Source: Mikania micrantha (lineage: Eukaryota > Streptophyta > Magnoliopsida > Asterales > Asteraceae). Taken from it: 64,000 nt of DNA. The stretch spans positions 39,082,804-39,146,803 of the forward strand of contig CM018683.1 of the NCBI GenBank assembly GCA_009363875.1, given 5' to 3'. The position numbers and the translations under genes were made by a program. Position 1 is the stretch's first letter, and every line of letters starts with the position of its first letter. The notes beneath the pieces were generated by a model, which saw only the letters and a program-made list of their open reading frames with translations, ran no database searches and was not told where the DNA came from. This document shows positions 54,999-64,000 of the stretch, piece by piece.

Positions 54999-57900
54999 AA
55001 CTAGCCGAAGATACTGTAAAAAGATGAGGGTACTTAAGCTTCATCTGGTCTTCACGTTCCCAGGTGAACTCAGCACCGTGTTTGCCCTCCCATCGTACCT
55101 TTACGATCGGGATACGGCTGCGTTTAAGTTTCTTGACCCCATGATCCATGATCTCAACTGGACGTTCTATGAATTGCATGTTATTCTGAATCTGAATGTC
55201 TTCCAGTGGAATCTGAACATCATGATCTGCCAAGCATTTCTTAAGATTCGATACATGAAAAGTATCGTGAATATTGCTTAGCTCCACTGGAAGTTTGAGT
55301 TTGTAGGCTACGGGACCAATCCGTTCCAGGATTTCAAAAGGTCTAACGTACCTTGGTGCAAGTTTCCCTTTCTTCCCGAATCGGACAACGCCTTTCCAGG
55401 GAGAAACCTTGAGTAAGACTCGGTCACCGACTTGAAACTCAAGCGGTTTCCGACGTCGATCAGCATAACTCTTTTGCCGATCTCGTGCGGCCTTAAGCCG
55501 TGACTGAATGATTGTGATTTTGTCTGATGTTTCCTGAATGAGTTCTGGTCCTACGACCTGTGAGTCACCAACCTCGGTCCAACAGACCGGTGATCGGCAC
55601 TTTCTACCATATAAAGCTTCGAATGATGCACATTGAATGCTCGTATGATAGCTATTGTTATATGAAAACTCAATAAGTGGGAGATGAGTGTCCCAACTTC
55701 CACCAAAGTCAAGGACACAAGAACGAAGCATGTCCTCAAGTGTTTGGATAGTCCTTTCGCTTTGACCATCGGTTTGGGGATGATACGCCGTGCTAAGATT
55801 AACACGCGTTCCCAAAGCCTTTTGCAATGATTGCCAAAAGCGAGAAGTGAAACGACTATCACGATCAGAAATGATTGATGTTGGTGTACCATGACGTGCA
55901 ATGATTTCGTTGATGTACAGAGTAGATAGCTTCTCCATTTTGTAATCCTCTCGGATCGGGAGAAAATGAGCAGATTTGGTGAGTCGATCAACGATCACCC
56001 AAATCGAATCGAAACCTCGTGGAGTTCTCGGCAACTTTGTTATGAAATCCATGGAAATTTGCTCCCATTTCCATTGAGGAATTTCAGGTTGCTGCAAAAG
56101 TCCCGAAGGCTTTTGATGTTCTGCTTTGACTTTTGAACAAGTAAGACATTTTCCTACATACAGTGCTATGTCTTTCTTCATTCCCGGCCACCAGTAAGAT
56201 GTACGCAAGTCTTGGTACATCTTATCTGCTCCAGGATGAACTAAGTATCGCGACTTATGAGCCTCATCACAGATGAGTGTGCGCAATTCTTCAGACTTCG
56301 GAATCCAAATGCGGCCATTGAGATATAACACCCCATCAGCTCGAGGTTCTAGTTTCTTCTCAATACCACAATCCAAGTCTGTCTTGAGTTGATTGTCTGT
56401 TACTACTTGTTGTTGTGCAATACGAATCAAGTCTTTCAAGTTTGGCTGTGTGTTGATCTCCATGGCTCTTACACGAATTGGTTTGACTCGTTCCTTGCGA
56501 CTAAGAGCATCCGCCACCACATTGGCTTTACCCGGATGGTAACGAATCTCACAGTCGTAATCAGTTAGAAGCTCAACCCAACACCGTTGTCTCATGTTGA
56601 GTTCTTTCTGATTGAGAATGTGTTGTAGGCTCTTGTGGTCTGTATAGATGACACATTTAGTACCATAAAGGTAGTATCTCCAAATTTTCAATGCAAAGAC
56701 CACAGCCCCTAACTCAAGGTCATGAGTAGTGTAATTCTTCTCATGAACCTTAAGTTGTCTTGAAGCATAAGCAATGACCTTGTCCCGTTGCATAAGTACA
56801 CAACCGAGACCAAGGTTTGAAGCATCACAGTAGACAATGAAATCATCACTGCCTTCTGGAAGACTAAGGATAGGGGAGTTACATAACTTCTGTTTAAGAA
56901 GTTGAAATGCATCTTCCTGTTTCTGTCCCCATATAAACACTTGACTTTTCTGAGTTAGTGTGGTAAGTGGCAAGGCTATCTTAGAGAAGTTTGCAATGAA
57001 TCTTCTGTAATAACCTGCCAAACCCAGAAATGAACGAATCTCTGTTGGAGTAGATGGGGTAGTCCAGTTCTTAATCGCCTCAATCTTCGTCGGATCTACA
57101 TGTATCCCATCTTTGTTTATGACATGTCCTAAGAAGTGAACCTCCTTCAGCCAAAATTCACATTTTGAGAATTTAGCATAAAGTTGTTCTCCTCTTAGTA
57201 GTTCTAGGACTTTCCTCAAATGATCTTCATGCTCTTGTTCTGAATTGGAATAAATCAATATATCGTCAATAAAGACAATAACAAACTGATCCAAGTATGG
57301 CCTGCAGACTCGATTCATCAAGTCCATGAACACTGCAGGTGCATTGGTCAGCCCAAATGGCATAACCACGAACTCATAGTGTCCATACCGAGTCCTAAAT
57401 GCAGTCTTTGGTATATCCTCATCATTTACTCGTAACTGATGATACCCAGATCGTAAGTCAATCTTAGAGAAGCAAGTTGCGCCCTGTAATTGATCAAACA
57501 AATCATCGATCCTAGGCAGAGGATATCTATTCTTGATTGTCAACTTATTCAGTTCACGATAGTCGATGCACATACGGAATGAACCGTCTTTCTTTTTGAC
57601 AAAGAGAACCGGAGCTCCCCATGGAGAGAAACTCGGTCTTATGAAACCTTTGTCTAAAAGTTCTTGAAGCTGACTAGACAGTTCTTGCATCTCAGACGGT
57701 GCTAATCGATACGGTGACTTCGCCACTGGGTTTGCTCCAGGGACGAGATCAATTCTAAACTCCACTTGTCGGACTGGAGGTAATCCAGGCAAGTCTTCTG
57801 GAAATACGTCTGGATAATCTCTGATAACTGGTACATCTCCAACTGCTTTCTTTTCAAGTTTCTTTTCCACTACATGAGCTAGGAAAGCATAATATTTCTT

Positions 57901-59529
57901 CTTCAAGTACCTCCTCGCTTTGATACACGATACAATCTTCAATCCGCGGCATGGTTTCTCGCCGTAGACTATCATCGTTTCGCCGGACGGTAAGGGAATT
58001 CGGATAAGTTTCTCAGAGCATACGATTTCAGCATTGTTTTTGGATAACCAATCCATTCCTATCACAACTTCGAAACTTCCAAGCGTCATAGGAATAAGAT
58101 CGATGAGGAAAGAATGGTCGTTTAATCTTAATTCACAACCATGGATTATGGAATCTACAACTATAGTCTTACCATTTGCTACTTCTACTGTATAGGGAGC
58201 AGTAAGTATAGATAGTTGCATATTAAGCAAAGAAGCAGTATGAGCAGAGATAAAACTTTTATCAGCACCAGTATCGAATATGATAGTAACATAGTGATCA
58301 TTGATAAGAAATGTACCCGTGATAACTGCCGGATCCTCACGTGCTTCGGCAGTTCCAATAACAAAGGCACGAGCAGTAGCAGTAGTGTTGTTGAGTTTTG
58401 GACACTGGTTTCTGAAGTGTCCTTCTGCTCCACAATTATAACAAGCCCTTCCACCTGTAGCAGCAGTGGTAGTGGTAGCAGTAGTTGCAGCAGCAAGATG
58501 AGCAGCTCGGCATGTAGCTGCAAAGTGTCCCATACGCCCACATTTGAGACACTTCTTGCATGGAGTAGTGGGTAAGTGATGGTATTGGCATTTGGTGCAA
58601 AGTGGAAATGTGCCAGTATAAGACTTTCTGGCGTTAGCAGGTTGTGGCATAGCAGTGATAGGTGTGGCATGAGTAGATGCAGCCGCATTCAACGCTGCAA
58701 AGTTCTTGATTGTCTTTTGCTTCTTCTTCTTGTGATGGTGCTGTTCAGGCTTCTTGCCTTCTTCAATTTGTGCTCTCTTGAATCCCTTTCGGGTGAGCAC
58801 CCCAGACTTCACATATTCTTCAGTAAGAGTAGCACCAAGTTGAATGGCTGCCTCCAAAGTAGTAGGGTTATTACCCATGACAGTTCCCCTGACTACTAAG
58901 GGTAGACCTTCAATGTACTTCTCTATCCTGCGGGATAGAGGAGTAACCAAATGGGGTACCAGAATGCACAACTCATGGAATCGAGTTGTATACTTTGCGT
59001 TCTCTCCACTATCTTGCACCAGATTCCACATCTCCACCTCGAGTTTCTTCAGTTCATGACGTGGACAAAACTTTTCCACGAGTAGATTCTTGAATCCGTC
59101 CCACGGTAAAGCTAAAGCGACTTCGCGTCCTCTGGTGTTCTTTTCAGAATTCCACCAAGTGAGTGCGCCCTTATGAAAAGCGCTTGAGGCCATCTTGACC
59201 TTCAGATTCTCAGGGCATCCAGTGAAGTCGAGGATGTCCTCAATGCTCTCTAACCACTGTAGTAGCCCAGTAGCTCCTTCTGTACCAGCGTACTTAGGAG
59301 GCTTAGCATCATTGAACTGCTTGAAAGTGAAGTTAGCAGTTCCAGTAGTTGTAGCATTTGAGTTATGTGCTGAATCACTAGTACTTCCCCGAAGATTCTG
59401 GGTAATATCAGTGACCATACCAGGGATTACATCCCGCATATGAACAGCGATAGCTCGAGCAATCTTGTTGATCTCATCGTCGTTGCCACTTGTTGAAGCC
59501 CCTCCGTTAGGATCACGTCGGGGAGGCAT
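54997..59529 (-). CDS. Element G gag-pol polyprotein, intact
   Basis: A single 1510-codon frame from ATG 59529 (MPPRRDPNGG); the 33 codons open upstream are hydrophobic and not gag-like, so the inner ATG is preferred. Domains: gag core about 67-245 (LTWWNSEK at 123-130); CCHC knuckles 327-340 and 363-376; protease with active Asp419 (DTGAD); RT with Asp691 and FIDD at 753-756; RNase H with Asp902, Glu939, Asp964 and Asp1007. Integrase follows, with zinc ligands His1091, His1098, Cys1128, Cys1131 and catalytic Asp1161, Asp1222, Glu1258. A GPY/F-type module lies at about 1390-1414 and a chromodomain-like tail at 1463-1504 (KVRW...FTWEREDQ...YPHLF). Every expected catalytic residue is seen. Gag and pol share one frame, as is common in this lineage. 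The stop overlaps the pre-PPT palindrome. Confidence 0.95.
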   Translation of the reverse strand: MPPRRDPNGGASTSGNDDEINKIARAIAVHMRDVIPGMVTDITQNLRGSTSDSAHNSNATTTGTANFTFKQFNDAKPPKYAGTEGATGLLQWLESIEDILDFTGCPENLKVKMASSAFHKGALTWWNSEKNTRGREVALALPWDGFKNLLVEKFCPRHELKKLEVEMWNLVQDSGENAKYTTRFHELCILVPHLVTPLSRRIEKYIEGLPLVVRGTVMGNNPTTLEAAIQLGATLTEEYVKSGVLTRKGFKRAQIEEGKKPEQHHHKKKKQKTIKNFAALNAAASTHATPITAMPQPANARKSYTGTFPLCTKCQYHHLPTTPCKKCLKCGRMGHFAATCRAAHLAAATTATTTTAATGGRACYNCGAEGHFRNQCPKLNNTTATARAFVIGTAEAREDPAVITGTFLINDHYVTIIFDTGADKSFISAHTASLLNMQLSILTAPYTVEVANGKTIVVDSIIHGCELRLNDHSFLIDLIPMTLGSFEVVIGMDWLSKNNAEIVCSEKLIRIPLPSGETMIVYGEKPCRGLKIVSCIKARRYLKKKYYAFLAHVVEKKLEKKAVGDVPVIRDYPDVFPEDLPGLPPVRQVEFRIDLVPGANPVAKSPYRLAPSEMQELSSQLQELLDKGFIRPSFSPWGAPVLFVKKKDGSFRMCIDYRELNKLTIKNRYPLPRIDDLFDQLQGATCFSKIDLRSGYHQLRVNDEDIPKTAFRTRYGHYEFVVMPFGLTNAPAVFMDLMNRVCRPYLDQFVIVFIDDILIYSNSEQEHEDHLRKVLELLRGEQLYAKFSKCEFWLKEVHFLGHVINKDGIHVDPTKIEAIKNWTTPSTPTEIRSFLGLAGYYRRFIANFSKIALPLTTLTQKSQVFIWGQKQEDAFQLLKQKLCNSPILSLPEGSDDFIVYCDASNLGLGCVLMQRDKVIAYASRQLKVHEKNYTTHDLELGAVVFALKIWRYYLYGTKCVIYTDHKSLQHILNQKELNMRQRCWVELLTDYDCEIRYHPGKANVVADALSRKERVKPIRVRAMEINTQPNLKDLIRIAQQQVVTDNQLKTDLDCGIEKKLEPRADGVLYLNGRIWIPKSEELRTLICDEAHKSRYLVHPGADKMYQDLRTSYWWPGMKKDIALYVGKCLTCSKVKAEHQKPSGLLQQPEIPQWKWEQISMDFITKLPRTPRGFDSIWVIVDRLTKSAHFLPIREDYKMEKLSTLYINEIIARHGTPTSIISDRDSRFTSRFWQSLQKALGTRVNLSTAYHPQTDGQSERTIQTLEDMLRSCVLDFGGSWDTHLPLIEFSYNNSYHTSIQCASFEALYGRKCRSPVCWTEVGDSQVVGPELIQETSDKITIIQSRLKAARDRQKSYADRRRKPLEFQVGDRVLLKVSPWKGVVRFGKKGKLAPRYVRPFEILERIGPVAYKLKLPVELSNIHDTFHVSNLKKCLADHDVQIPLEDIQIQNNMQFIERPVEIMDHGVKKLKRSRIPIVKVRWEGKHGAEFTWEREDQMKLKYPHLFTVSSAS

Positions 59530-59761
59530 TCTACGAATAGAAGCCACAAGCGGGTCAGTAATGAGGAAGGATACAATTGAATTTTCATGATAGGGACAGT
59601 AATATATCCATACTACTAGTATTATCATTCAATTGTAATATGATCCAGTACACGTATAAGTTATCAACTTATTTGCATACTTATCATGTGAATATGTACG
59701 ATGTCCCATGATCTCTCCACCAAACCTACACACTGACACTTTCCCGATATACCGAAAATAG

Positions 59762-59808
59762 TTTATATATAGGGCTCACTCTCGCTGCCCACCACCGTTT
59801 CGATATAC
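59762..59808 (-). promoter_or_regulatory. Module shared with G LTR (copy 2)
   Basis: tatatatagggctcactctc, gctgcccaccaccg, tttcgatata; nearly identical to 54735-54783. A looser copy (tatatatagggtaagctctc, gacccaccac) follows at 60276-60312. Confidence 0.7.
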
Positions 59809-60624
59809 CACGATCATGCCCTTGCTAGCATTTGGCAACACGTTTGTACTGATTTCCAAGTGTGTTCCATTGATTAAGAATCCCATGATCTTTGATCAAT
59901 TTGAATTATGATTGATTCCATAATTGAACTATGATTGTGTTATGTGTGCACCTACTAACCATCGTTAACATGTAGAACTAATCATACGTGTGCTCTACAC
60001 TTTTCTGTTAACCTATGTTAGTAAGTACTAATCATGTAAAAAAAACACTTAAGAGTTTCACTTAAGGTTTACATTGAAAGAATGTTCACAACTTGATTGA
60101 TTCACCATAATGTTTGGTTCATCCAAGTTTGAATTGCACTATGATTTGATTCACCAATGATTGTTTCCCAAATGTTTGTATTCCATGCGTTTGACTAACG
60201 TTCAATGATTCCAGTTGATCCCGAATCCTTACTCCAAATACAACCGCCAGATTCTCCCTAACATACCAAGATAAGCTTATATATAGGGTAAGCTCTCACC
60301 GACCCACCACTTACCTCAACACGTCAGCGTTAATCCGTCGTCTATATTTGGGGTTAAGATTCCAACTGTTGATTGATTATGATTGTTTCATGATTGCCTC
60401 TTGTACTATGGATATGATTATGACTGTGTAAACCACGGTTCTTAATTTGCTTGAAATTAAAACCTTAGGTTTTAGCATGTGTGTCCTAGGTTAATTAACC
60501 TAGGTTCTCAATACCTACAGTATCGAGTATAATGATCTCCTGTGAGAACTTCAACTAAAGAATACTGTTACACAGATTCTAAGTTATAAAGTTCCTATGA
60601 TAATGAACACCTGATAATGATAAC

Positions 60625-61190
60625 ATGACAAGGATTTCAAATCAAGATTCTAAATTAATAGCTCTTGACCTTTGAATTCCTATAATGAATATGACAAGGA
60701 TTTCAAATCAAGATTCTAAATTAATAGATCTTGACCTTTGAATTCCTATAATGAATATGACAAGGATTTCAAATCAAGACTCTAAATTAATAGATCTTGA
60801 CCTTTGAATTCCTATAATGAATATGACAAGGATTTCAAATCAAGACTCTAAATTAATAGATCTTGACCTTTGAATTCCTATAATGAATATGACAAGGATT
60901 TCAAATCAAGACTCTAAATTAATAGATCTTGACCTTTGAATTCCTATAATGAATATGACAAGGACTTTAGATCAAAGATACCAATCTTCGCCTCTAAATC
61001 CTATAGTGAATTTGACAAGAAATTCATATCAAAGATACTGAGAATACATATCTTTTGCCTCTGAATTTCTATAATGATCTCTGTGTGAGAATTTCAGATC
61101 AAGGATACTAAGAATACAGATCCTTGCATCTGAAATCCTTAAATGCATATGTGTGAGAATTTAATTCGGTTTCTAAAATTATAGAATTCC
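60625..61190 (-). repeat. 66-bp tandem repeats in element G leader
   Basis: Five near-identical 66-bp units starting atgacaaggatttcaaatca at 60625, 60691, 60757, 60823 and 60889, then degenerate units to about 61190. Confidence 0.88.
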
Positions 61191-61334
61191 GATTCAAATT
61201 CCTTGACTCGATGTATAATCTTAGAAAAATGTCCCTAAGATCTTTCAAGCTTAATGTAGACTTAATGCTCACTTAAGTTACTTAGATCCTAAGTATCCTC
61301 AAGCCTATAGCACTTAGTCCGATTGGGTAGCTTA

Positions 61335-61385
61335 GGTTATAGTCTAGGTCATTAAACATTGGGTTTTTCCTAGTTCTCTACAACC
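61335..61385 (-). other. Post-PBS leader hairpin, element G
   Basis: On the minus strand GGTTGTAG (61378-61385) pairs with CTATAACC (61335-61342), using one G-T pair where element B has A-T. Confidence 0.65.
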
Positions 61386-61387
61386 TT

Positions 61388-61400
61388 GGCTCTGATACCA
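61388..61400 (-). other. Primer-binding site, element G
   Basis: The minus strand reads TGGTATCAGAGCC, 3 bp from the LTR end; it matches plant initiator Met tRNA. Confidence 0.9.
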
Positions 61401-61403
61401 ACC

Positions 61404-64000
61404 TGTCACACCCCTGCGCCGCGTGCGGAATCCACGGCGCGGTGACGTATGAACAGTTGAATCATGCACAAGTATTGAATAAGAACAACCACAATGGATT
61501 ACTACATTTCACAATGTTTAGACAGTTGTTTAGTTACAGACAATCTATCTACCAAAAGAAAGACAACTACAGACCCAAAATATAGTTTACAAAATAAGAC
61601 TTCAAACAAGACAATTAAACAATTAGGATTTAGTGTGTTTCTAATCCATCCTAGCATGTTTCTTCATCTTGTTCTATCTTAGTATGGTCTCCTTAGTTGT
61701 CTCTGAGAATGTCTTAAACCTGATTACCTGAAACACGTGAAAAGTAACTGTCAACTACAGACGTAGTTGGTGAGAACAATAGGTTTAATCATTTGTAAAC
61801 ATGAGTATATGATATAAGGCATAGGTATGTTAAAGTAATAAACGATTCACATGGATGAGCTGCAACCCAAACTAACATCAAGTAAGAAAATGAGTGTAAA
61901 CAGTCCAATCACTGTTTGCACAGGAGTCAACATATAATATCAAGTCCCAAAATCACGTTTGGAGTTAGATAATGTGTCAACAGTTTTGATAAAACCATAC
62001 GTAACCGAAATCTGCAGTTGGTTTATAAAACAAATTTAAAAACTAACTGCAGCAATCGGTCTGCCCCAAATGTGTGTGTCCGCTTTCCCTTGTTGTGATC
62101 ACCCAGTACTAACGCTAATGAATATGATACTCGATGCATTCATAAGTTTGTTTGCAACAATAGACACCATGTTTCTGAACCTCACTTTAAACGAGCGTGT
62201 TAATGCCTTAAGTGAAAACATGATTGAGATCCTTGATTTAATCCCATGAATTAAATCCTTAGTTTTTGAATACCGTGAAATGAATCCTCTGATTTGAATA
62301 CCATAAGTGAATCCTTTGATTTGAACATCACCATGAAACCATTGTTTGAATACCATGTTTGAAACCCTTGATTCAAATACCATGAAATGAATCTTTTGGT
62401 TTGAATATCATGAAATGTGACCTTGTATATTAACAAGGTTTTTAACAGAAAAGTTTATAAAATTCATTATTTAAAAGAACATATCATTTATAAAACCTTT
62501 TTAGAATAATAGTTCAATAGTTTAATAATCCTTTAAAACGGTTGATAACTTTTCTGAAACAGTTGATAAATCCCTTGGATTTGTAATATGAACCTGAAAT
62601 GTTGATAGGAATACACACATCTTGTGTAATGAAATACAATTGTAAATGAAGAGTTTGAACACGTGTTCCACCCCAAAACAGTTATAAAACAGTAAAAGAG
62701 GGGCTAAAGTTCTCACCTGTCTACAGTAGACTCTGAAATAAAACAGATAGCAAGTAGCAAACAGGACTTCTAATTGGTTCCTATATCATTGTAATCATAC
62801 ATAAGATATAAGATTTATAGTTGTATAGACCTTGATTCATTGCTTGACTTGTTCTCATGATTATGATTGTTGTGAAAACTTGAAAGTTATGATTTGAATC
62901 ATTTGATTGATCATGGGTCCAAGAAACAAATATGAAATGTTCCTTTGTGCATAACTCTTATGCATAAAATGATAATTGTTTGAGAATTTGATAACCATTG
63001 ATTAACATGACTTATGAAAAGATGTTCCAATTGTTTAAGCGTTTTAAGATCTTTATGATTGTGACATGATCTTATAATTAGGCTAAGTTATAACTTAACT
63101 TAATTAAGATCAATTCATAACTTCCCTTGAGTTGTGGCCCACATTATGGGCCTTAAGCCCATAATCATAATAGGCTTTAATAGAGTCATAGTGGACCGAA
63201 TGGGATTTGATTGGACCTAGAGAATTTAAGTTGGGCCACCTAATGTGTATGTAGACCAAGTAAGCTTCTAAGGCATCCTTGATCCAACTTAAAAGCATAA
63301 TGGGCCAAAGCTAATCTCCATTGGGCTTAATTTGTCCTATGGCCGATTACTAATAGGATTGGGCTGAGTAGGAGTTGTTTGGGCCGAATAGGAGTTGTTT
63401 GGGCCGAATAGGAGTTGGGTTGGGCCGAGGGTTATAGGCTGCCAACTTTGGGCAGCGAACCTCCTTGGTTCATGCCTAAGGTTCGGCTGCTTTGAGACAC
63501 CACCAATGTTCGGCCTAAGGTTAAATGGTTCGGTCCCATGGTTGCATGCAAGGTTCGTGAGGATGGTTATGGGTTCGTGAACAAGATGACCTCGTGCAGG
63601 TTCGCCAGGGAGTCAAGGTTCGTTGACCATAACCATCAGAAGGGTTCGGCTGATGAAGCTGCGAACCATACTAAGTTCGTAGATCTTAAGAATTTCAACA
63701 AGGTTCGGCCAGGATGTTCCCATAGGTTCGGTCCCCTTATGAAACACAGGTTCATCACATGATTAGCGAACCATACAAGGTTCGTTGCATCCTTTAGGGT
63801 TCGTGATTACAAGAAGGTTCATGGGATGCATGAAGGTTCGGACACTAGGGTTCGCTACATGGAGACTTCGGCTGGTTTCAGCAAAAGCATGCAAGGGTTC
63901 GTTTAATCCAGGAGGGTTCGTGACTTTAGGATGGTTCGTCGACAGCATGAAGGCTCGTGAGGACCCCTAGGGTTCGGCTGTTAACTCCACGAACCATGCA
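61404..64000 (-). repeat. Element G 5' LTR, truncated by window edge
   Basis: 2597 bp collinear with 51188-53784. A perfect gcgccg/cggcgc inverted repeat (61416-61440) lies at its PBS-side end. The promoter part is outside the window. Confidence 0.93.

Larger units (their letters stand above)
59530..61387 (-). other. Element G leader, no extra ORF
   Basis: About 1.86 kb between PBS and gag with no ORF like those of A, B and E. It holds two copies of the tatatatag-ctcactctcgctgccc module and a 66-bp tandem repeat. It probably is untranslated leader RNA. Confidence 0.6.
51188..64000 (-). mobile_element. Element G: intact Tekay-like Ty3/gypsy retrotransposon
   Basis: A minus-strand element with 3' LTR 51188-54963, PPT, gag-pol 54997-59529, a long leader, PBS 61388-61400 and 5' LTR from 61404 (running out of the window at 64000). 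Corresponding LTR positions are offset by exactly 10216 with no length change, and about a dozen base differences are seen in 2.6 kb, so the insertion is young. All catalytic residues and the full frame are present, so this is the best candidate for an autonomous element here. Confidence 0.93.

Noticed and set aside
60625..61190. CRISPR-like array
   Set aside because: The units are contiguous 66-bp tandem repeats without unique spacers, in a plant retrotransposon leader.

Overview
This is plant nuclear DNA from a retrotransposon-dense, intergenic-type region. The signs are several Ty3/gypsy elements with long LTRs (2-3.8 kb) and plant initiator-Met tRNA primer sites, a Ty1/copia element, MITEs, an Au-type SINE, and an intron-containing gene for the ER protein DPM2. 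The style of the gypsy elements (Tekay/Del-like chromoviruses with an extra ORF before gag) suggests an eudicot, possibly Asteraceae. That family guess is an impression, not something the sequence proves.

Layout. (1) 1-9093: element A, a minus-strand gypsy element with decayed coding regions but LTR ends identical over the 203 bp visible. It sits inside the 3' LTR of (2) element B (9094-19443), also minus strand, whose gag-pol frame is complete except for two nonsense codons. (3) 19444-29752: a patchwork of broken gypsy pieces. These are a plus-strand 3' end with LTR (element 3), an LTR region flanked by a 150-bp inverted repeat, a minus-strand integrase fragment (C), a plus-strand 3' end with full LTR (D), and the start of a minus-strand element (E). 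(4) 29753-43853: an island that holds no gypsy coding sequence after the leftover E LTR. It carries the probably functional DPM2 gene (32754-33085), pseudogenes of DPH3, a PP2C phosphatase and S-adenosylmethionine synthetase, two tRNA-derived SINEs, three hairpin MITEs and Helitron-like ends. (5) 43854-46815: two overlapping LTR remnants (I and F). (6) 46930-51187: the 5' LTR and broken gag of a Ty1/copia element (H), interrupted by (7) element G (51188 to beyond 64000). G is a young minus-strand gypsy element with an intact 1510-codon gag-pol frame and is the likely autonomous copy in the window.

How the parts work together. The minus-strand gypsy elements share one RNA architecture, read 5' to 3': LTR, a GC-rich or perfect inverted repeat at the LTR end, the primer-binding site, a hairpin just after it, an optional extra ORF, gag-pol, a 19-nt palindrome, the polypurine tract, and the 3' LTR. 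The post-PBS hairpin and the pre-PPT palindrome both keep their pairing through compensatory changes between elements. They are the most interesting undescribed-looking signals here. All comparisons were made by eye; divergence counts are approximate.
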